Source: Streptomyces sp. PTY087I2 (GTDB taxonomy: Bacteria > Actinomycetota > Actinomycetes > Streptomycetales > Streptomycetaceae). From it: a DNA stretch of 64,000 bases. Where the stretch lies: NCBI RefSeq assembly GCF_001687325.1, contig NZ_LZRD01000003.1, positions 124,001 to 188,000 of the forward strand, read 5' to 3'. A program made the translations under genes and the position numbers. Of the stretch, positions 34,636-42,839 are shown in pieces. The notes under the pieces are model-generated. The model was not told where the DNA came from. It searched no databases and saw nothing but the letters and a program-made list of their open reading frames with translations. Position 1 is the stretch's first letter. Each line of letters begins with the position of its first letter.

Positions 34636-34815
34636 ATGCTCATGCGACACCGGGCGGCCGGGAGACCCGGCGCACAGTGTTTCTGCCAGTCTTGTACGGA
34701 CCCGCAGGGCATCGCCAGAGTTGCAAAGGGTTGCAACCATTGTGTGGACTGCTCGGTGGCCCGGCAGGATGGGCCGGACCGGGGGGTCGGGGAGCGTTCG
34801 GGGGGAACGGGGACC

Positions 34816-36114
34816 ATGACGGAGACAGGTTCGGCGGGGGCGCTGCGGGTGACGGGCCAGGGGGCGGGGCGCCAGGCCACCCGGTTGCTGCACCGGGCTC
34901 GGGAGGCCCGGCTGACGGGCGAGCCGTCCGCCGTCGTGCCCCGGGCGGAGATCGACGCCTCCTGGGACCGGGTGGTGCGCAGCGGTATCGATCCCGACCA
35001 GTCGCCGGAGAGCGAGCTGCTGGAGGCGGACGAGATCGAGCACCGGCGGCGCAGCACGGCGCTCGGCGAGCTGATGCCGCTGCTGCGGTCCGGACTGGCC
35101 TCGATCGCGGACGCCGCGCAGCAGATCATGGTGGTGACCGACACCGAGGGCCGGGTGCTGTGGCGGCAGGGCAACACGGGGGTGCTGCGCCGGGCCCACG
35201 ACATCTGCCTGGAGGAGGGCGCGGCCTGGGCCGAGGCGGCGACCGGGACGAACGCGATCGGGACGGCGCTGGCCGCCCGGGTCCCCATCCAGGTGCACTC
35301 CGCCGAGCACTTCATCCGGGCGCTGCACGGCTGGACCTGTGCGGCGGCCCCGGTGCGGGATCCGCGCGACGGGCGGCTGATCGGGATCGTCGACATCAGC
35401 GGGCCCGCGTCCACGTTCCATCCGGCGACGCTGGCCCTGGTCGACTCGGTGGCCCGGCTCGCCGAGGGCGAGATCCGCACCCGGCACCTGGCGGAGATCG
35501 AGCGGCTGCGCGCGGTGGCCGCGCCGATCCTGTGCCGGATCGGCGGGCGGGCGCTGGCGGTGGACGTGCACGGGCGGCTGGCGGCGGTGACCGGTATGCC
35601 GCCGGTGGACCGGCTGCCGCTGCCGAAGTCGCTGCGGCCGGGTCCGGTGTGGCTGCCCTCGCTCGGCATGTGCCAGGTCGAGCCGCTGCCGGGCGGCTGG
35701 CTGGTGCATGTGGACGACGTGCGGGCGGTGCGGGGCACGCCGCGCCGGGTGGTGCTGGACCTGAGCCGGCCCCGGGCGCTCGCCGTGCATGTGACGGGGC
35801 CGCTGGGCAGCGTGAAGCAGCGGCTCTCGCCGCGCCACGCGGAGCTGCTGTACGCGCTGGCGGTGCACCGGCAGGGGCGGACGGCGTCGGAGCTGGCCCG
35901 GGACATCTTCGGGGACGCGACCCGGACGGTGACGGTCCGGGCCGAGATCTCGCGGCTGCGGCGTCATCTGGCGGAGGTCCTGGCCCACCGCCCGTACCGC
36001 TTCGGGGACGGGGTGGAGGTGGAGGTGATCCACCCGGAGCACGGCGCGGATCTGCTGCCGCACTCCCAGGCGCCGGTGGTGACGGAGGCCCGCGGGGCGG
36101 CGCGGGCGACCTGA
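34816..36114 (+). CDS. GAF domain transcriptional regulator
   Basis: A 432-residue regulator. The N-terminal part resembles AcoR-type activators (ARLTGEPSAVVPRAEIDASWDRVVRSGIDPD). The GAF domain (about 85-210) contains TGTNAIGTALAARVPIQVHSAEHF and PVRDPRDGRLIGIVDISG. There is no AAA+ sigma-54 domain. Instead a C-terminal winged HTH (LSPRHAELLYALAVHRQGRTASELARDIFGD, TVTVRAEISRLRRHL) follows. Streptomyces GAF proteins of this form often control alcohol or aldehyde oxidation genes, none of which is adjacent. The ATG at 34816 is preferred to 34636 for protein character. Confidence 0.8.
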   Translation: MTETGSAGALRVTGQGAGRQATRLLHRAREARLTGEPSAVVPRAEIDASWDRVVRSGIDPDQSPESELLEADEIEHRRRSTALGELMPLLRSGLASIADAAQQIMVVTDTEGRVLWRQGNTGVLRRAHDICLEEGAAWAEAATGTNAIGTALAARVPIQVHSAEHFIRALHGWTCAAAPVRDPRDGRLIGIVDISGPASTFHPATLALVDSVARLAEGEIRTRHLAEIERLRAVAAPILCRIGGRALAVDVHGRLAAVTGMPPVDRLPLPKSLRPGPVWLPSLGMCQVEPLPGGWLVHVDDVRAVRGTPRRVVLDLSRPRALAVHVTGPLGSVKQRLSPRHAELLYALAVHRQGRTASELARDIFGDATRTVTVRAEISRLRRHLAEVLAHRPYRFGDGVEVEVIHPEHGADLLPHSQAPVVTEARGAARAT

Positions 36115-36200
36115 GGCCCGCCCGGGCCGTGCGGGCAGCGGAAGGCTCCCGTGCGGGGCCGCTGTGCGCCGACGTGCCGCTCCATGGTTTTCTGGCCGTC

Positions 36201-36797
36201 ATGAGCGACATCCCGCAGCCCGCAGCGCCGACCACCGAGGTGACCGTCTGGTCCCTGGAGCAGACCTCGCCCGCCGACCTCCGCCCGGCCGCCGCGCCGG
36301 AGGGCGACATCCGGATCGTCCGGTCCGAGGTGGTGCTGCCGGAGTTCAGCCGGTTCCTCTACACGGCGGTGGGCGGCGACATCCGGTGGACCGACCGGCT
36401 GGGCATGACGTACGCCCAGTGGGAGGAGGCCCTGCGGCGGCCCGGCGCGGAGACCTGGGTGGCGTACGCGAACGGGACGCCGGCCGGGTACGTCGAGCTG
36501 GACCCGCAGGACGACGGCGTGGTCGAGATCATGTACTTCGGGCTGATCCCCGCGTTCCGGGGGCGGCGCATCGGCGGTCACCTCCTCGGTTACGGGGTGG
36601 CACGCGCCTGGGACCTGGCGGAACGCTGGCCGGAGCGGCCGGCGACGAAGCGGGTCTGGCTGCACACCTGCTCCAAGGACGGCCCGTACGCGATGGACAA
36701 CTACCTGCGGCGCGGCTTCCGGCTCTTCGACACGAAGACCGAGGTGGAGCCGGAGGTGGCGACGCCCGGCCCGTGGCCCGGGGCGTACGCCTCCTGA
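36201..36797 (+). CDS. GNAT family N-acetyltransferase
   Basis: A 198-residue acetyltransferase of the GNAT fold. The acetyl-CoA binding motif A is EIMYFGLIPAFRGRRIGGHLLGYGVARA. The donor is acetyl-CoA; the acceptor amine is unknown. Additional conserved-looking parts are FSRFLYTAVGGDIRW and HTCSKDGPYAMDNYLRRGF. The ATG at 36201 gives an acidic N terminus. A GC-rich hairpin follows the gene, separating it from the sulfur locus. Confidence 0.82.
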   Translation: MSDIPQPAAPTTEVTVWSLEQTSPADLRPAAAPEGDIRIVRSEVVLPEFSRFLYTAVGGDIRWTDRLGMTYAQWEEALRRPGAETWVAYANGTPAGYVELDPQDDGVVEIMYFGLIPAFRGRRIGGHLLGYGVARAWDLAERWPERPATKRVWLHTCSKDGPYAMDNYLRRGFRLFDTKTEVEPEVATPGPWPGAYAS

Positions 36798-36810
36798 CCG
36801 TGCGGAGACC

Positions 36811-36844
36811 CCGAGGGGGCGGCGGAGCGGCCGCCCCCCTCCGG
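36811..36844 (+). terminator. GC-rich hairpin after GNAT gene
   Basis: GAGGGGGCGGC and GCCGCCCCCCTC pair around a short GGAGCG loop with one bulged base. It lies 16 bases after the acetyltransferase stop. Confidence 0.6.
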
Positions 36845-36984
36845 GCGCCAAGCGGGGCGATTTGTCGGTAATGCCGATGGAGCATTCCGTGACCGGCGCC
36901 ACACCGTCCCACCCTTCGAGACCCAGCCGTCCACATAGCGGATAGTGGTGGACTGCCCCGAGATGCCCGTGACACGCTTCCGTC

Positions 36985-37068
36985 ATGTCTGGAACTGGAA
37001 TTGCCTTGGTGAGTCGACGCCACGTCGACCTCGGCCGCATGTCCAGCGCCATCTGTCCGGTGAGCTGA
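36985..37068 (+). CDS. Putative cysteine-type leader peptide upstream of sulfite reductase
   Basis: A 27-codon ORF beginning MSGTGIALVSRRHVDLGRMS and ending with a single Cys in AICPVS. The RRHVDL-x-R-x-x-SAxC pattern is a recurring actinobacterial leader peptide found before sulfur-assimilation genes. Actinobacterial leader ORFs in this position have been linked to cysteine-responsive control. It lies 115 bases before the sulfite reductase start. A hairpin (GCAC/GTGC plus CGCGC/GCGCG, about 37114-37141) follows. It is likely to couple cysteine or tRNA-Cys status to expression of the operon. Confidence 0.75.
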   Translation: MSGTGIALVSRRHVDLGRMSSAICPVS

Positions 37069-37183
37069 CCGCCCCAGCACCGCCGCTCTTCTCTTACCTC
37101 TGAACCGACCTGCGCACCGCCGCGCCTCAGCGCGAGTGTGCCGCTCAGAGCCGCCCTCCCGCAGTCCCGAAGGACGTATTGTC

Positions 37184-38881
37184 ATGGCCGCCACCCCGGA
37201 ACAGCCTGCGACCGCCACGCCCCGCCGCAAGGCCGGACGCCACCGTGGCGAGGGTCAGTGGGCCGTGGGCCACCACACCCCGCTGAACGGGAACGAGCAG
37301 TTCAAGAAGGACGACGACGGTCTCAACGTACGGACACGTATTGAGACGATCTACTCCAAGCGCGGCTTCGACTCCATCGACCCGAACGACCTGCGCGGAC
37401 GGATGCGCTGGTGGGGGCTGTACACCCAGCGCAAGCCCGGCATCGACGGCGGCAAGACGGCCGTGCTGGAGCCGGAGGAGCTGGACGACAAGTACTTCAT
37501 GCTGCGGGTCCGGATCGACGGCGGCCGGCTGACCACGCAGCAGCTGCGGGTGATCGGCGAGATCTCGCAGGAGTTCGCGCGCGGCACCGCCGACCTCACC
37601 GACCGGCAGAACGTGCAGTACCACTGGATCCGCATCGAGGACGTGCCGGAGATCTGGCGGCGGCTCGAAGGGGTGGGCCTGTCCACCACCGAGGCCTGCG
37701 GTGACACGCCCCGTGTGATCCTCGGTTCGCCCGTCGCGGGCGTCGCGGAGAACGAGATCATCGACGGCACCCCCGCCATCGACGAGATCCAGCGCCGGTT
37801 CATCGGCAACCCCGACTTCTCCAACCTGCCCCGCAAGTTCAAGACGGCGATCTCCGGCTCCCCGCACCTGGACGTGGCGCACGAGATCAACGACGTCGCG
37901 TTCGTCGGCGTGAACCACCCGGAGCACGGCCCCGGCTTCGACCTCTGGGTCGGCGGCGGCCTCTCCACCAACCCCAAGCTCGGGGTGCGGCTCGGCGCCT
38001 GGGTGCCGCTGGACGAGGTGCCCGACGTGTACGGCGGGGTCATCGGGATCTTCCGTGACTACGGCTACCGGCGGCTGCGCACCCGCGCCCGGCTGAAGTT
38101 CCTGGTCGCGGACTGGGGCGCGGAGAAGTTCCGCCAGATCCTGGAGGACGAGTACCTCCAGCGGAAGCTGGTCGACGGGCCCGCGCCCGAGCAGCCCGCC
38201 CAGACCTGGCGCGACCACCTCGGGGTGCACCGGCAGAAGGACGGCCGTTTCTACGTCGGCTTCGCCGCGCGGGTGGGCCGGGTCGACGGCTCCACGCTCA
38301 GCAAGATCGCCGATCTGGCGGACGCGCACGGCTCCGGCCGGGTGCGGACCACCGCCGAGCAGAAGATGATCGTGCTGGATGTGGCCGAGGAGCAGGTGGA
38401 CTCCCTGGTCGCCGGTCTGGAGGCGCTGGACCTCAAGGTCACGCCGTCCCCGTTCCGGCGCGGCACGATGGCCTGCACCGGCATCGAGTTCTGCAAGCTG
38501 GCGATCGTCGAGACGAAGGCGCGCGGCGCCTCCCTCATCGACGAACTGGAGCGCCGCATCCCGGAGTTCGACCACCCGATCACCATCAACATCAACGGCT
38601 GCCCCAACGCCTGCGCCCGGATCCAGGTCGCCGACATCGGTCTCAAGGGCCAGCTGATGCTGGACGAGAACGGCGAGCAGGTCGAGGGCTATCAGGTGCA
38701 CCTGGGCGGAGCGCTGGGCCTGGAGGCCGGGTTCGGCCGCAAGGTCCGCGGCCTGAAGGTCACGTCGGCCGAACTGCCGGACTACGTCGAGCGGGTGCTC
38801 GGCCGGTTCCAGGAGGAGCGCGAGGACGGCGAGCGCTTCGCGACCTGGGCGGCGCGCGCCAGTGCGGAGTCGCTGTCATGA
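37184..38881 (+). CDS. sir: Assimilatory sulfite reductase (ferredoxin), siroheme [4Fe-4S]
   Basis: A 565-residue single-subunit reductase that converts sulfite to sulfide with six electrons from ferredoxin. The siroheme-4Fe4S ligands are visible: Cys431-x5-Cys437 in ACTGIEFCK and Cys473-x3-Cys477 in NGCPNACAR. Tyr80 in WWGLYTQRK and Cys172 in TTEACGD correspond to the residues that form a Tyr-Cys crosslink in mycobacterial SirA. The ATG at 37184 follows GAAGGA. It is the first gene of a plus-strand sulfur operon that runs on through the chelatase. Siroheme supply is provided by the last gene. Confidence 0.93.
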   Translation: MAATPEQPATATPRRKAGRHRGEGQWAVGHHTPLNGNEQFKKDDDGLNVRTRIETIYSKRGFDSIDPNDLRGRMRWWGLYTQRKPGIDGGKTAVLEPEELDDKYFMLRVRIDGGRLTTQQLRVIGEISQEFARGTADLTDRQNVQYHWIRIEDVPEIWRRLEGVGLSTTEACGDTPRVILGSPVAGVAENEIIDGTPAIDEIQRRFIGNPDFSNLPRKFKTAISGSPHLDVAHEINDVAFVGVNHPEHGPGFDLWVGGGLSTNPKLGVRLGAWVPLDEVPDVYGGVIGIFRDYGYRRLRTRARLKFLVADWGAEKFRQILEDEYLQRKLVDGPAPEQPAQTWRDHLGVHRQKDGRFYVGFAARVGRVDGSTLSKIADLADAHGSGRVRTTAEQKMIVLDVAEEQVDSLVAGLEALDLKVTPSPFRRGTMACTGIEFCKLAIVETKARGASLIDELERRIPEFDHPITININGCPNACARIQVADIGLKGQLMLDENGEQVEGYQVHLGGALGLEAGFGRKVRGLKVTSAELPDYVERVLGRFQEEREDGERFATWAARASAESLS

Positions 38882-39057
38882 GCGAACGAGCCGCCCCGTT
38901 CTACTGCCCGTACTGCGGCGACGAGGACCTGCGCCCCAACGAGACCGGTCACGGCGCCTGGGAATGTGCTTCCTGCAACCGTGCGTTCCAGCTGAAGTTC
39001 CTGGGTCTGCTGACCCGGGGCGTTCAGCGCAACGACGGTGAAGGGGACGCGATATGA
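38878..39057 (+). CDS. Small zinc-ribbon protein in sulfur operon
   Basis: A 59-residue protein whose ATG overlaps the sulfite reductase stop (ATGA) and whose stop overlaps the CysH start. It contains FYCPYCGDEDLRPN and WECASCNRAFQLKF, a pair of CxxC knuckles typical of a zinc ribbon or rubredoxin-like fold. Overlap on both sides shows tight translational coupling with sir and cysH. I infer a role in sulfur metabolism such as an accessory or electron-carrier protein; no function is established from the sequence. Confidence 0.85.
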   Translation: MSERAAPFYCPYCGDEDLRPNETGHGAWECASCNRAFQLKFLGLLTRGVQRNDGEGDAI

Positions 39058-39770
39058 CGGACACTCTGCTGAGCGGCGAGCTGACCGACGAGGAGCTCCG
39101 GGAGCTGGCCGAGCGGGCCGGACGGGAGCTGGAGGACGCCTCCGCGACCGAGATCCTCAAGTGGGCGACCGACACCTTCGGGCCGCGCTTCTGCGTCACC
39201 TCCTCGATGGAGGACGCCGTGGTCGCGCACCTGGCGTCGCGGGTGCTGCCGGGCGTGGACGTGGTCTTCCTGGACACCGGCTACCACTTCCCGGAGACGA
39301 TCGGGACACGGGACGCGGTGGACGCGGTGATGGACGTCAACGTCATCACGATCACCCCGCGCCAGACGGTCGCCGAGCAGGACGCGGAGTACGGCGAGAA
39401 GCTGCACGACCGGGACCCCGACCTGTGCTGCGCGCTGCGCAAGGTGAAGCCGTTGGAGGACGGCCTGACCGCGTACGCCGCGTGGGCGACGGGGCTGCGC
39501 CGCGACGAGTCGCCGACCCGGGCGAACACCCCGGTCGTGGGCTGGGACGCCAAGCGCCGCAAGGTGAAGGTGTCCCCCATCGCCCGCTGGACCCAGGACG
39601 ACGTGGACGCGTACGTCCTGGAGCACGGGGTGCTCACCAACCCGCTGCTGATGGACGGTTACGCCTCCGTCGGCTGCGCGCCCTGCACCCGCCGGGTGCT
39701 GGAGGGCGAGGACGCACGGGCCGGCCGCTGGGCCGGACGCGGCAAGACCGAATGCGGGCTGCACGGCTGA
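39054..39770 (+). CDS. cysH: Adenylyl-sulfate (APS) reductase, 4Fe-4S type
   Basis: A 238-residue reductase that makes sulfite from APS using thioredoxin or mycothiol-linked electrons. It carries the four-cysteine signature of iron-sulfur APS reductases: Cys125-Cys126 in DLCCALRK and Cys208-x2-Cys211 in GCAPCTRR, with the catalytic Cys in the final ECGLHG. E. coli-type PAPS reductases lack the first pair, so APS is the likelier substrate even though a CysC homologue follows. The ATG overlaps the stop of the zinc-ribbon gene. Confidence 0.92.
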   Translation: MTDTLLSGELTDEELRELAERAGRELEDASATEILKWATDTFGPRFCVTSSMEDAVVAHLASRVLPGVDVVFLDTGYHFPETIGTRDAVDAVMDVNVITITPRQTVAEQDAEYGEKLHDRDPDLCCALRKVKPLEDGLTAYAAWATGLRRDESPTRANTPVVGWDAKRRKVKVSPIARWTQDDVDAYVLEHGVLTNPLLMDGYASVGCAPCTRRVLEGEDARAGRWAGRGKTECGLHG

Positions 39771-39793
39771 TGACGACTGATCAGGAGAGTTCG

Positions 39794-40339
39794 ATGAGCG
39801 TGACGGAGACGGGAGCCACCATCTGGCTGACCGGTCTGCCGAGCGCGGGCAAGACCACCATCGCGTACGAGCTGGCGGGCCGGCTGCGGACCGAGGGCCA
39901 CAAGGTGGAGGTGCTCGACGGCGACGAGATCCGCGAGTTCCTCTCCGCGGGCCTCGGCTTCTCCCGCGAGGACCGGCACACCAACGTGGCCCGGATCGGC
40001 TTCGTCGCCGAACTCCTCGCGGCCAACGGCGTGAAGGTGCTGGTCCCCGTCATCGCCCCGTTCGCCGACAGCCGCGAGGCCGTCCGCAAGCGGCACGCCG
40101 CCGAGTCCACCACCTACCTGGAGGTGCACGTCGCGACGCCCGTCGAGGTGTGCTCCGTACGCGATGTGAAGGGCCTTTACGCCAAGCAGGCGGCCGGCGA
40201 GATCAGCGGGCTCACCGGGGTCGACGACCCCTACGAGGCCCCCGAATCGCCGGACCTGCGGATCGAGTCGCACCAGCAGACCGTGCAGGAGTCAGCGGCG
40301 GCGCTCCACGCGCTGCTCACCGAGAGGGGCCTGGCGTGA
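39794..40339 (+). CDS. cysC: Adenylyl-sulfate kinase
   Basis: A 181-residue APS kinase with P-loop GLPSAGKTT (about residues 14-22), LDGDEIREFLSAGLGFSREDR and NVARIGFVAELLAANGVKVLVPVIAPF. It phosphorylates APS to PAPS. An APS-specific reductase upstream means PAPS may serve sulfotransferases rather than reduction. The ATG at 39794 follows AGGAGAG; an ATG at 39770 overlapping the CysH stop would add eight residues. Its stop overlaps the CysD start. Confidence 0.9.
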   Translation: MSVTETGATIWLTGLPSAGKTTIAYELAGRLRTEGHKVEVLDGDEIREFLSAGLGFSREDRHTNVARIGFVAELLAANGVKVLVPVIAPFADSREAVRKRHAAESTTYLEVHVATPVEVCSVRDVKGLYAKQAAGEISGLTGVDDPYEAPESPDLRIESHQQTVQESAAALHALLTERGLA

Positions 40340-41274
40340 GTGCCGTCACCACCACCGTGTCCGAGGGGACATCGAACCCGTACGCGCTCAGCCACCTGGA
40401 CTCCCTGGAGTCCGAGGCGGTCCACATCTTCCGTGAGGTGGCGGGTGAGTTCGAGCGGCCGGTGATCCTGTTCTCCGGCGGCAAGGACTCCATCGTGATG
40501 CTGCACCTGGCGCTGAAGGCGTTCGCGCCCGCGCCGGTGCCGTTCACGCTGCTGCACGTGGACACCGGGCACAACTTTCCCGAGGTCCTCGACTACCGCG
40601 ACCGTACGGTCAAGAAGCACGGGCTGCGGCTGCACGTCGCCTCCGTGCAGGAGTACATCGACGCCGGGAAGCTCCGCGAGCGCCCCGACGGCACCCGCAA
40701 CCCGCTCCAGACCGTGCCGCTGACCGAGGCGATCCAGCAGCACCGGTTCGACGCGGTGTTCGGCGGCGGGCGGCGCGACGAGGAGAAGGCGCGTGCCAAG
40801 GAGCGGGTGTTCTCGCTGCGCGACGAGTTCTCCCAGTGGGACCCGCGCCGTCAGCGGCCCGAGCTGTGGCAGCTGTACAACGGCCGGCACGCGCCGGGTG
40901 AGCATGTCCGGGTCTTCCCGATCTCCAACTGGACCGAGCTGGACGTCTGGCAGTACATCGAGCGTGAGGGCATCGAGCTGCCGGAGATCTACTTCGCCCA
41001 TGAGCGCGAGGTGTTCAACCGCAACGGCATGTGGCTGACGGCGGGTCACTGGGGCGGGCCGAAGGAGCACGAGGCCACCGAGACCCGGCTCGTGCGCTAC
41101 CGCACGGTCGGCGACATGTCCTGCACCGGTGCCGTCGACTCCGACGCCACCACGCTGGACGCCGTGATCACCGAGATCGCCGCCTCCCGGCTCACCGAGC
41201 GGGGCGCGACCCGCGCCGACGACAAGATGTCCGAGGCCGCGATGGAAGACCGCAAGCGCGAGGGGTACTTCTAA
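40336..41274 (+). CDS. cysD: Sulfate adenylyltransferase subunit 2
   Basis: A 312-residue PP-loop ATP pyrophosphatase subunit of ATP sulfurylase. The PP-loop is SGGKDS (residues 47-52). HVDTGHNFPEVLDYRD, FGGGRRDEEKARAKERVFS and WTELDVWQYIEREGIELP are typical CysD segments. It adenylylates sulfate to APS; the companion CysN drives the step with GTP. The GTG start at 40336 overlaps the CysC stop (GTGA). Confidence 0.94.
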   Translation: MSAVTTTVSEGTSNPYALSHLDSLESEAVHIFREVAGEFERPVILFSGGKDSIVMLHLALKAFAPAPVPFTLLHVDTGHNFPEVLDYRDRTVKKHGLRLHVASVQEYIDAGKLRERPDGTRNPLQTVPLTEAIQQHRFDAVFGGGRRDEEKARAKERVFSLRDEFSQWDPRRQRPELWQLYNGRHAPGEHVRVFPISNWTELDVWQYIEREGIELPEIYFAHEREVFNRNGMWLTAGHWGGPKEHEATETRLVRYRTVGDMSCTGAVDSDATTLDAVITEIAASRLTERGATRADDKMSEAAMEDRKREGYF

Positions 41275-42609
41275 ATGACGACCACAGCCGAGCAGTTGAG
41301 CGCCACCACCCTGCTGCGCTTCGCCACCGCCGGGTCCGTCGACGACGGCAAGTCGACCCTCGTAGGCCGGCTGCTGCACGACTCCAAGTCGGTCCTCACC
41401 GACCAGCTGGAGGCCGTCGAGCAGGCGTCGCTGAACCGGGGGCAGGAGGCGCCGGACCTGGCGCTGCTGACCGACGGGCTGCGCGCCGAGCGCGAGCAGG
41501 GCATCACCATCGATGTCGCCTACCGCTACTTCGCCACCACCCGGCGGCGGTTCATCCTCGCCGACACCCCGGGCCATGTGCAGTACACCCGGAACATGGT
41601 GACCGGCGCGTCCACCGCCGAGCTGGCCGTGGTGCTGGTCGACGCCCGCAACGGGGTCGTCGAGCAGACCCGCCGGCACGCCGCCGTCGCCGCGCTGCTG
41701 CGCGTCCCGCACGTGGTGCTGGCCGTCAACAAGATGGACCTGGTCGACTACGCGGAGCCCGTGTTCGCCGCGATAGCCGAGGAGTTCACCGCGTACGCCG
41801 CGTCCCTCGGCGTCCCGGAGATCACCGCGATCCCGATCTCGGCGCTGGCCGGGGACAATGTGGTGGAACCGTCCGCGCACATGGACTGGTACGGCGGGCC
41901 GACCGTCCTGGAGCACCTGGAGACGGTGCCGGTCAGCCATGACCTCACCGCCTGCCACGCGCGTTTCCCCGTGCAGTACGTGATCCGCCCGCAGTCCGCC
42001 GAGCACCCCGACTACCGGGGGTACGCCGGTCAGATCGCCGCCGGGGTGTTCCGGGTCGGCGAGCCCGTCTCCGTACTCCCCTCGGGGCGTACGACGACGA
42101 TCACCGGCATCGACGCGCTCGGCGAGAGCGTCGACATCGCCTGGGCCCCGCAGTCGGTGACGCTCCGGCTGGCCGACGACATCGACATCTCGCGCGGCGA
42201 CCTGATCGCCCCCGCCGACGACGCCCCGCCGGTCACCCAGGACGTCGAGGCGACCGTCTGCCATGTGGCCGACCAGCCGCTCTCGGTGGGCCAGCGGGTG
42301 CTGCTCAAGCACACCACCCGCACGGTCAAGGCGATCGTCAAGGACATCCCGTCCCGGCTCACCCTGGACGACCTCTCCCAGCACCCGGCGCCCGGGCAGC
42401 TGGTCGCCAACGACATCGGGCGGGTCGTCGTGCGCACCGCCGAGCCGCTCGCGCTCGACGCGTACGAGGACTCGCGGCGCACCGGCTCGTTCCTGCTGAT
42501 CGACCCGGCGGACGGTACGACGCTGAGCGCCGGGATGGCGGGCGCCGCGTTCGCCGCGGCCGCCGAAGCCGTCGTGGCGGCCGACGACGACGCCGAATGG
42601 GACTTCTGA
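41275..42609 (+). CDS. cysN: Sulfate adenylyltransferase subunit 1, GTPase
   Basis: A 444-residue translation-factor-like GTPase that powers sulfate adenylylation. G1 is GSVDDGKST (residues 20-28), G2 and G3 are around GITIDVAYRYF and DTPGHVQYTRNM, and G4 is VNKMDLV. Domains II and III follow. There is no C-terminal APS kinase fusion, consistent with the separate cysC. Its ATG immediately follows the CysD stop. A 230-base gap with a palindrome then separates it from the sulfonate transporter genes. Confidence 0.94.
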   Translation: MTTTAEQLSATTLLRFATAGSVDDGKSTLVGRLLHDSKSVLTDQLEAVEQASLNRGQEAPDLALLTDGLRAEREQGITIDVAYRYFATTRRRFILADTPGHVQYTRNMVTGASTAELAVVLVDARNGVVEQTRRHAAVAALLRVPHVVLAVNKMDLVDYAEPVFAAIAEEFTAYAASLGVPEITAIPISALAGDNVVEPSAHMDWYGGPTVLEHLETVPVSHDLTACHARFPVQYVIRPQSAEHPDYRGYAGQIAAGVFRVGEPVSVLPSGRTTTITGIDALGESVDIAWAPQSVTLRLADDIDISRGDLIAPADDAPPVTQDVEATVCHVADQPLSVGQRVLLKHTTRTVKAIVKDIPSRLTLDDLSQHPAPGQLVANDIGRVVVRTAEPLALDAYEDSRRTGSFLLIDPADGTTLSAGMAGAAFAAAAEAVVAADDDAEWDF

Positions 42610-42627
42610 CCGTGACCGATTTCTTCT

Positions 42628-42645
42628 CCTCCTTCGCGAAGGAGG
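42628..42645. repeat. 18-bp perfect palindrome containing a Shine-Dalgarno sequence
   Basis: CCTCCTTCG and CGAAGGAGG are exact complements, giving a seven-base-pair stem with a CGCG loop in RNA. The right arm is a perfect AAGGAGG, eight bases before a GTG (42654) that opens a 17-codon frame. The left arm would sequester this ribosome site. It lies in the cysN-ssuA gap; a protein-binding dyad is the alternative reading. Confidence 0.6.
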
Positions 42646-42839
42646 GCGGCCGGGTGGGCAGCGGCGCCCTCGGCAGCGGCCAGGGCGGGGTCGGGCGATG
42701 TGCGTGATGACGTACGCGCACCGCTCGCGCGCCCCGCACCCCCCGCACCCGTACCGCCGAAGACCTGCCGACCTCCCGGCCACGCCCCCCTGAACAGACA
42801 GCGGGACGTGAGACCGGGCCAACGAGAGGAAAGCCTCCC

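Noticed and set aside
42615..42710. 31-codon ORF VTDFFSS... after cysN
   Set aside because: It has no ribosome site of its own at the first GTG and is Gly-rich. Only the internal GTG at 42654 has a good site, and that is reported with the palindrome rather than as a gene.
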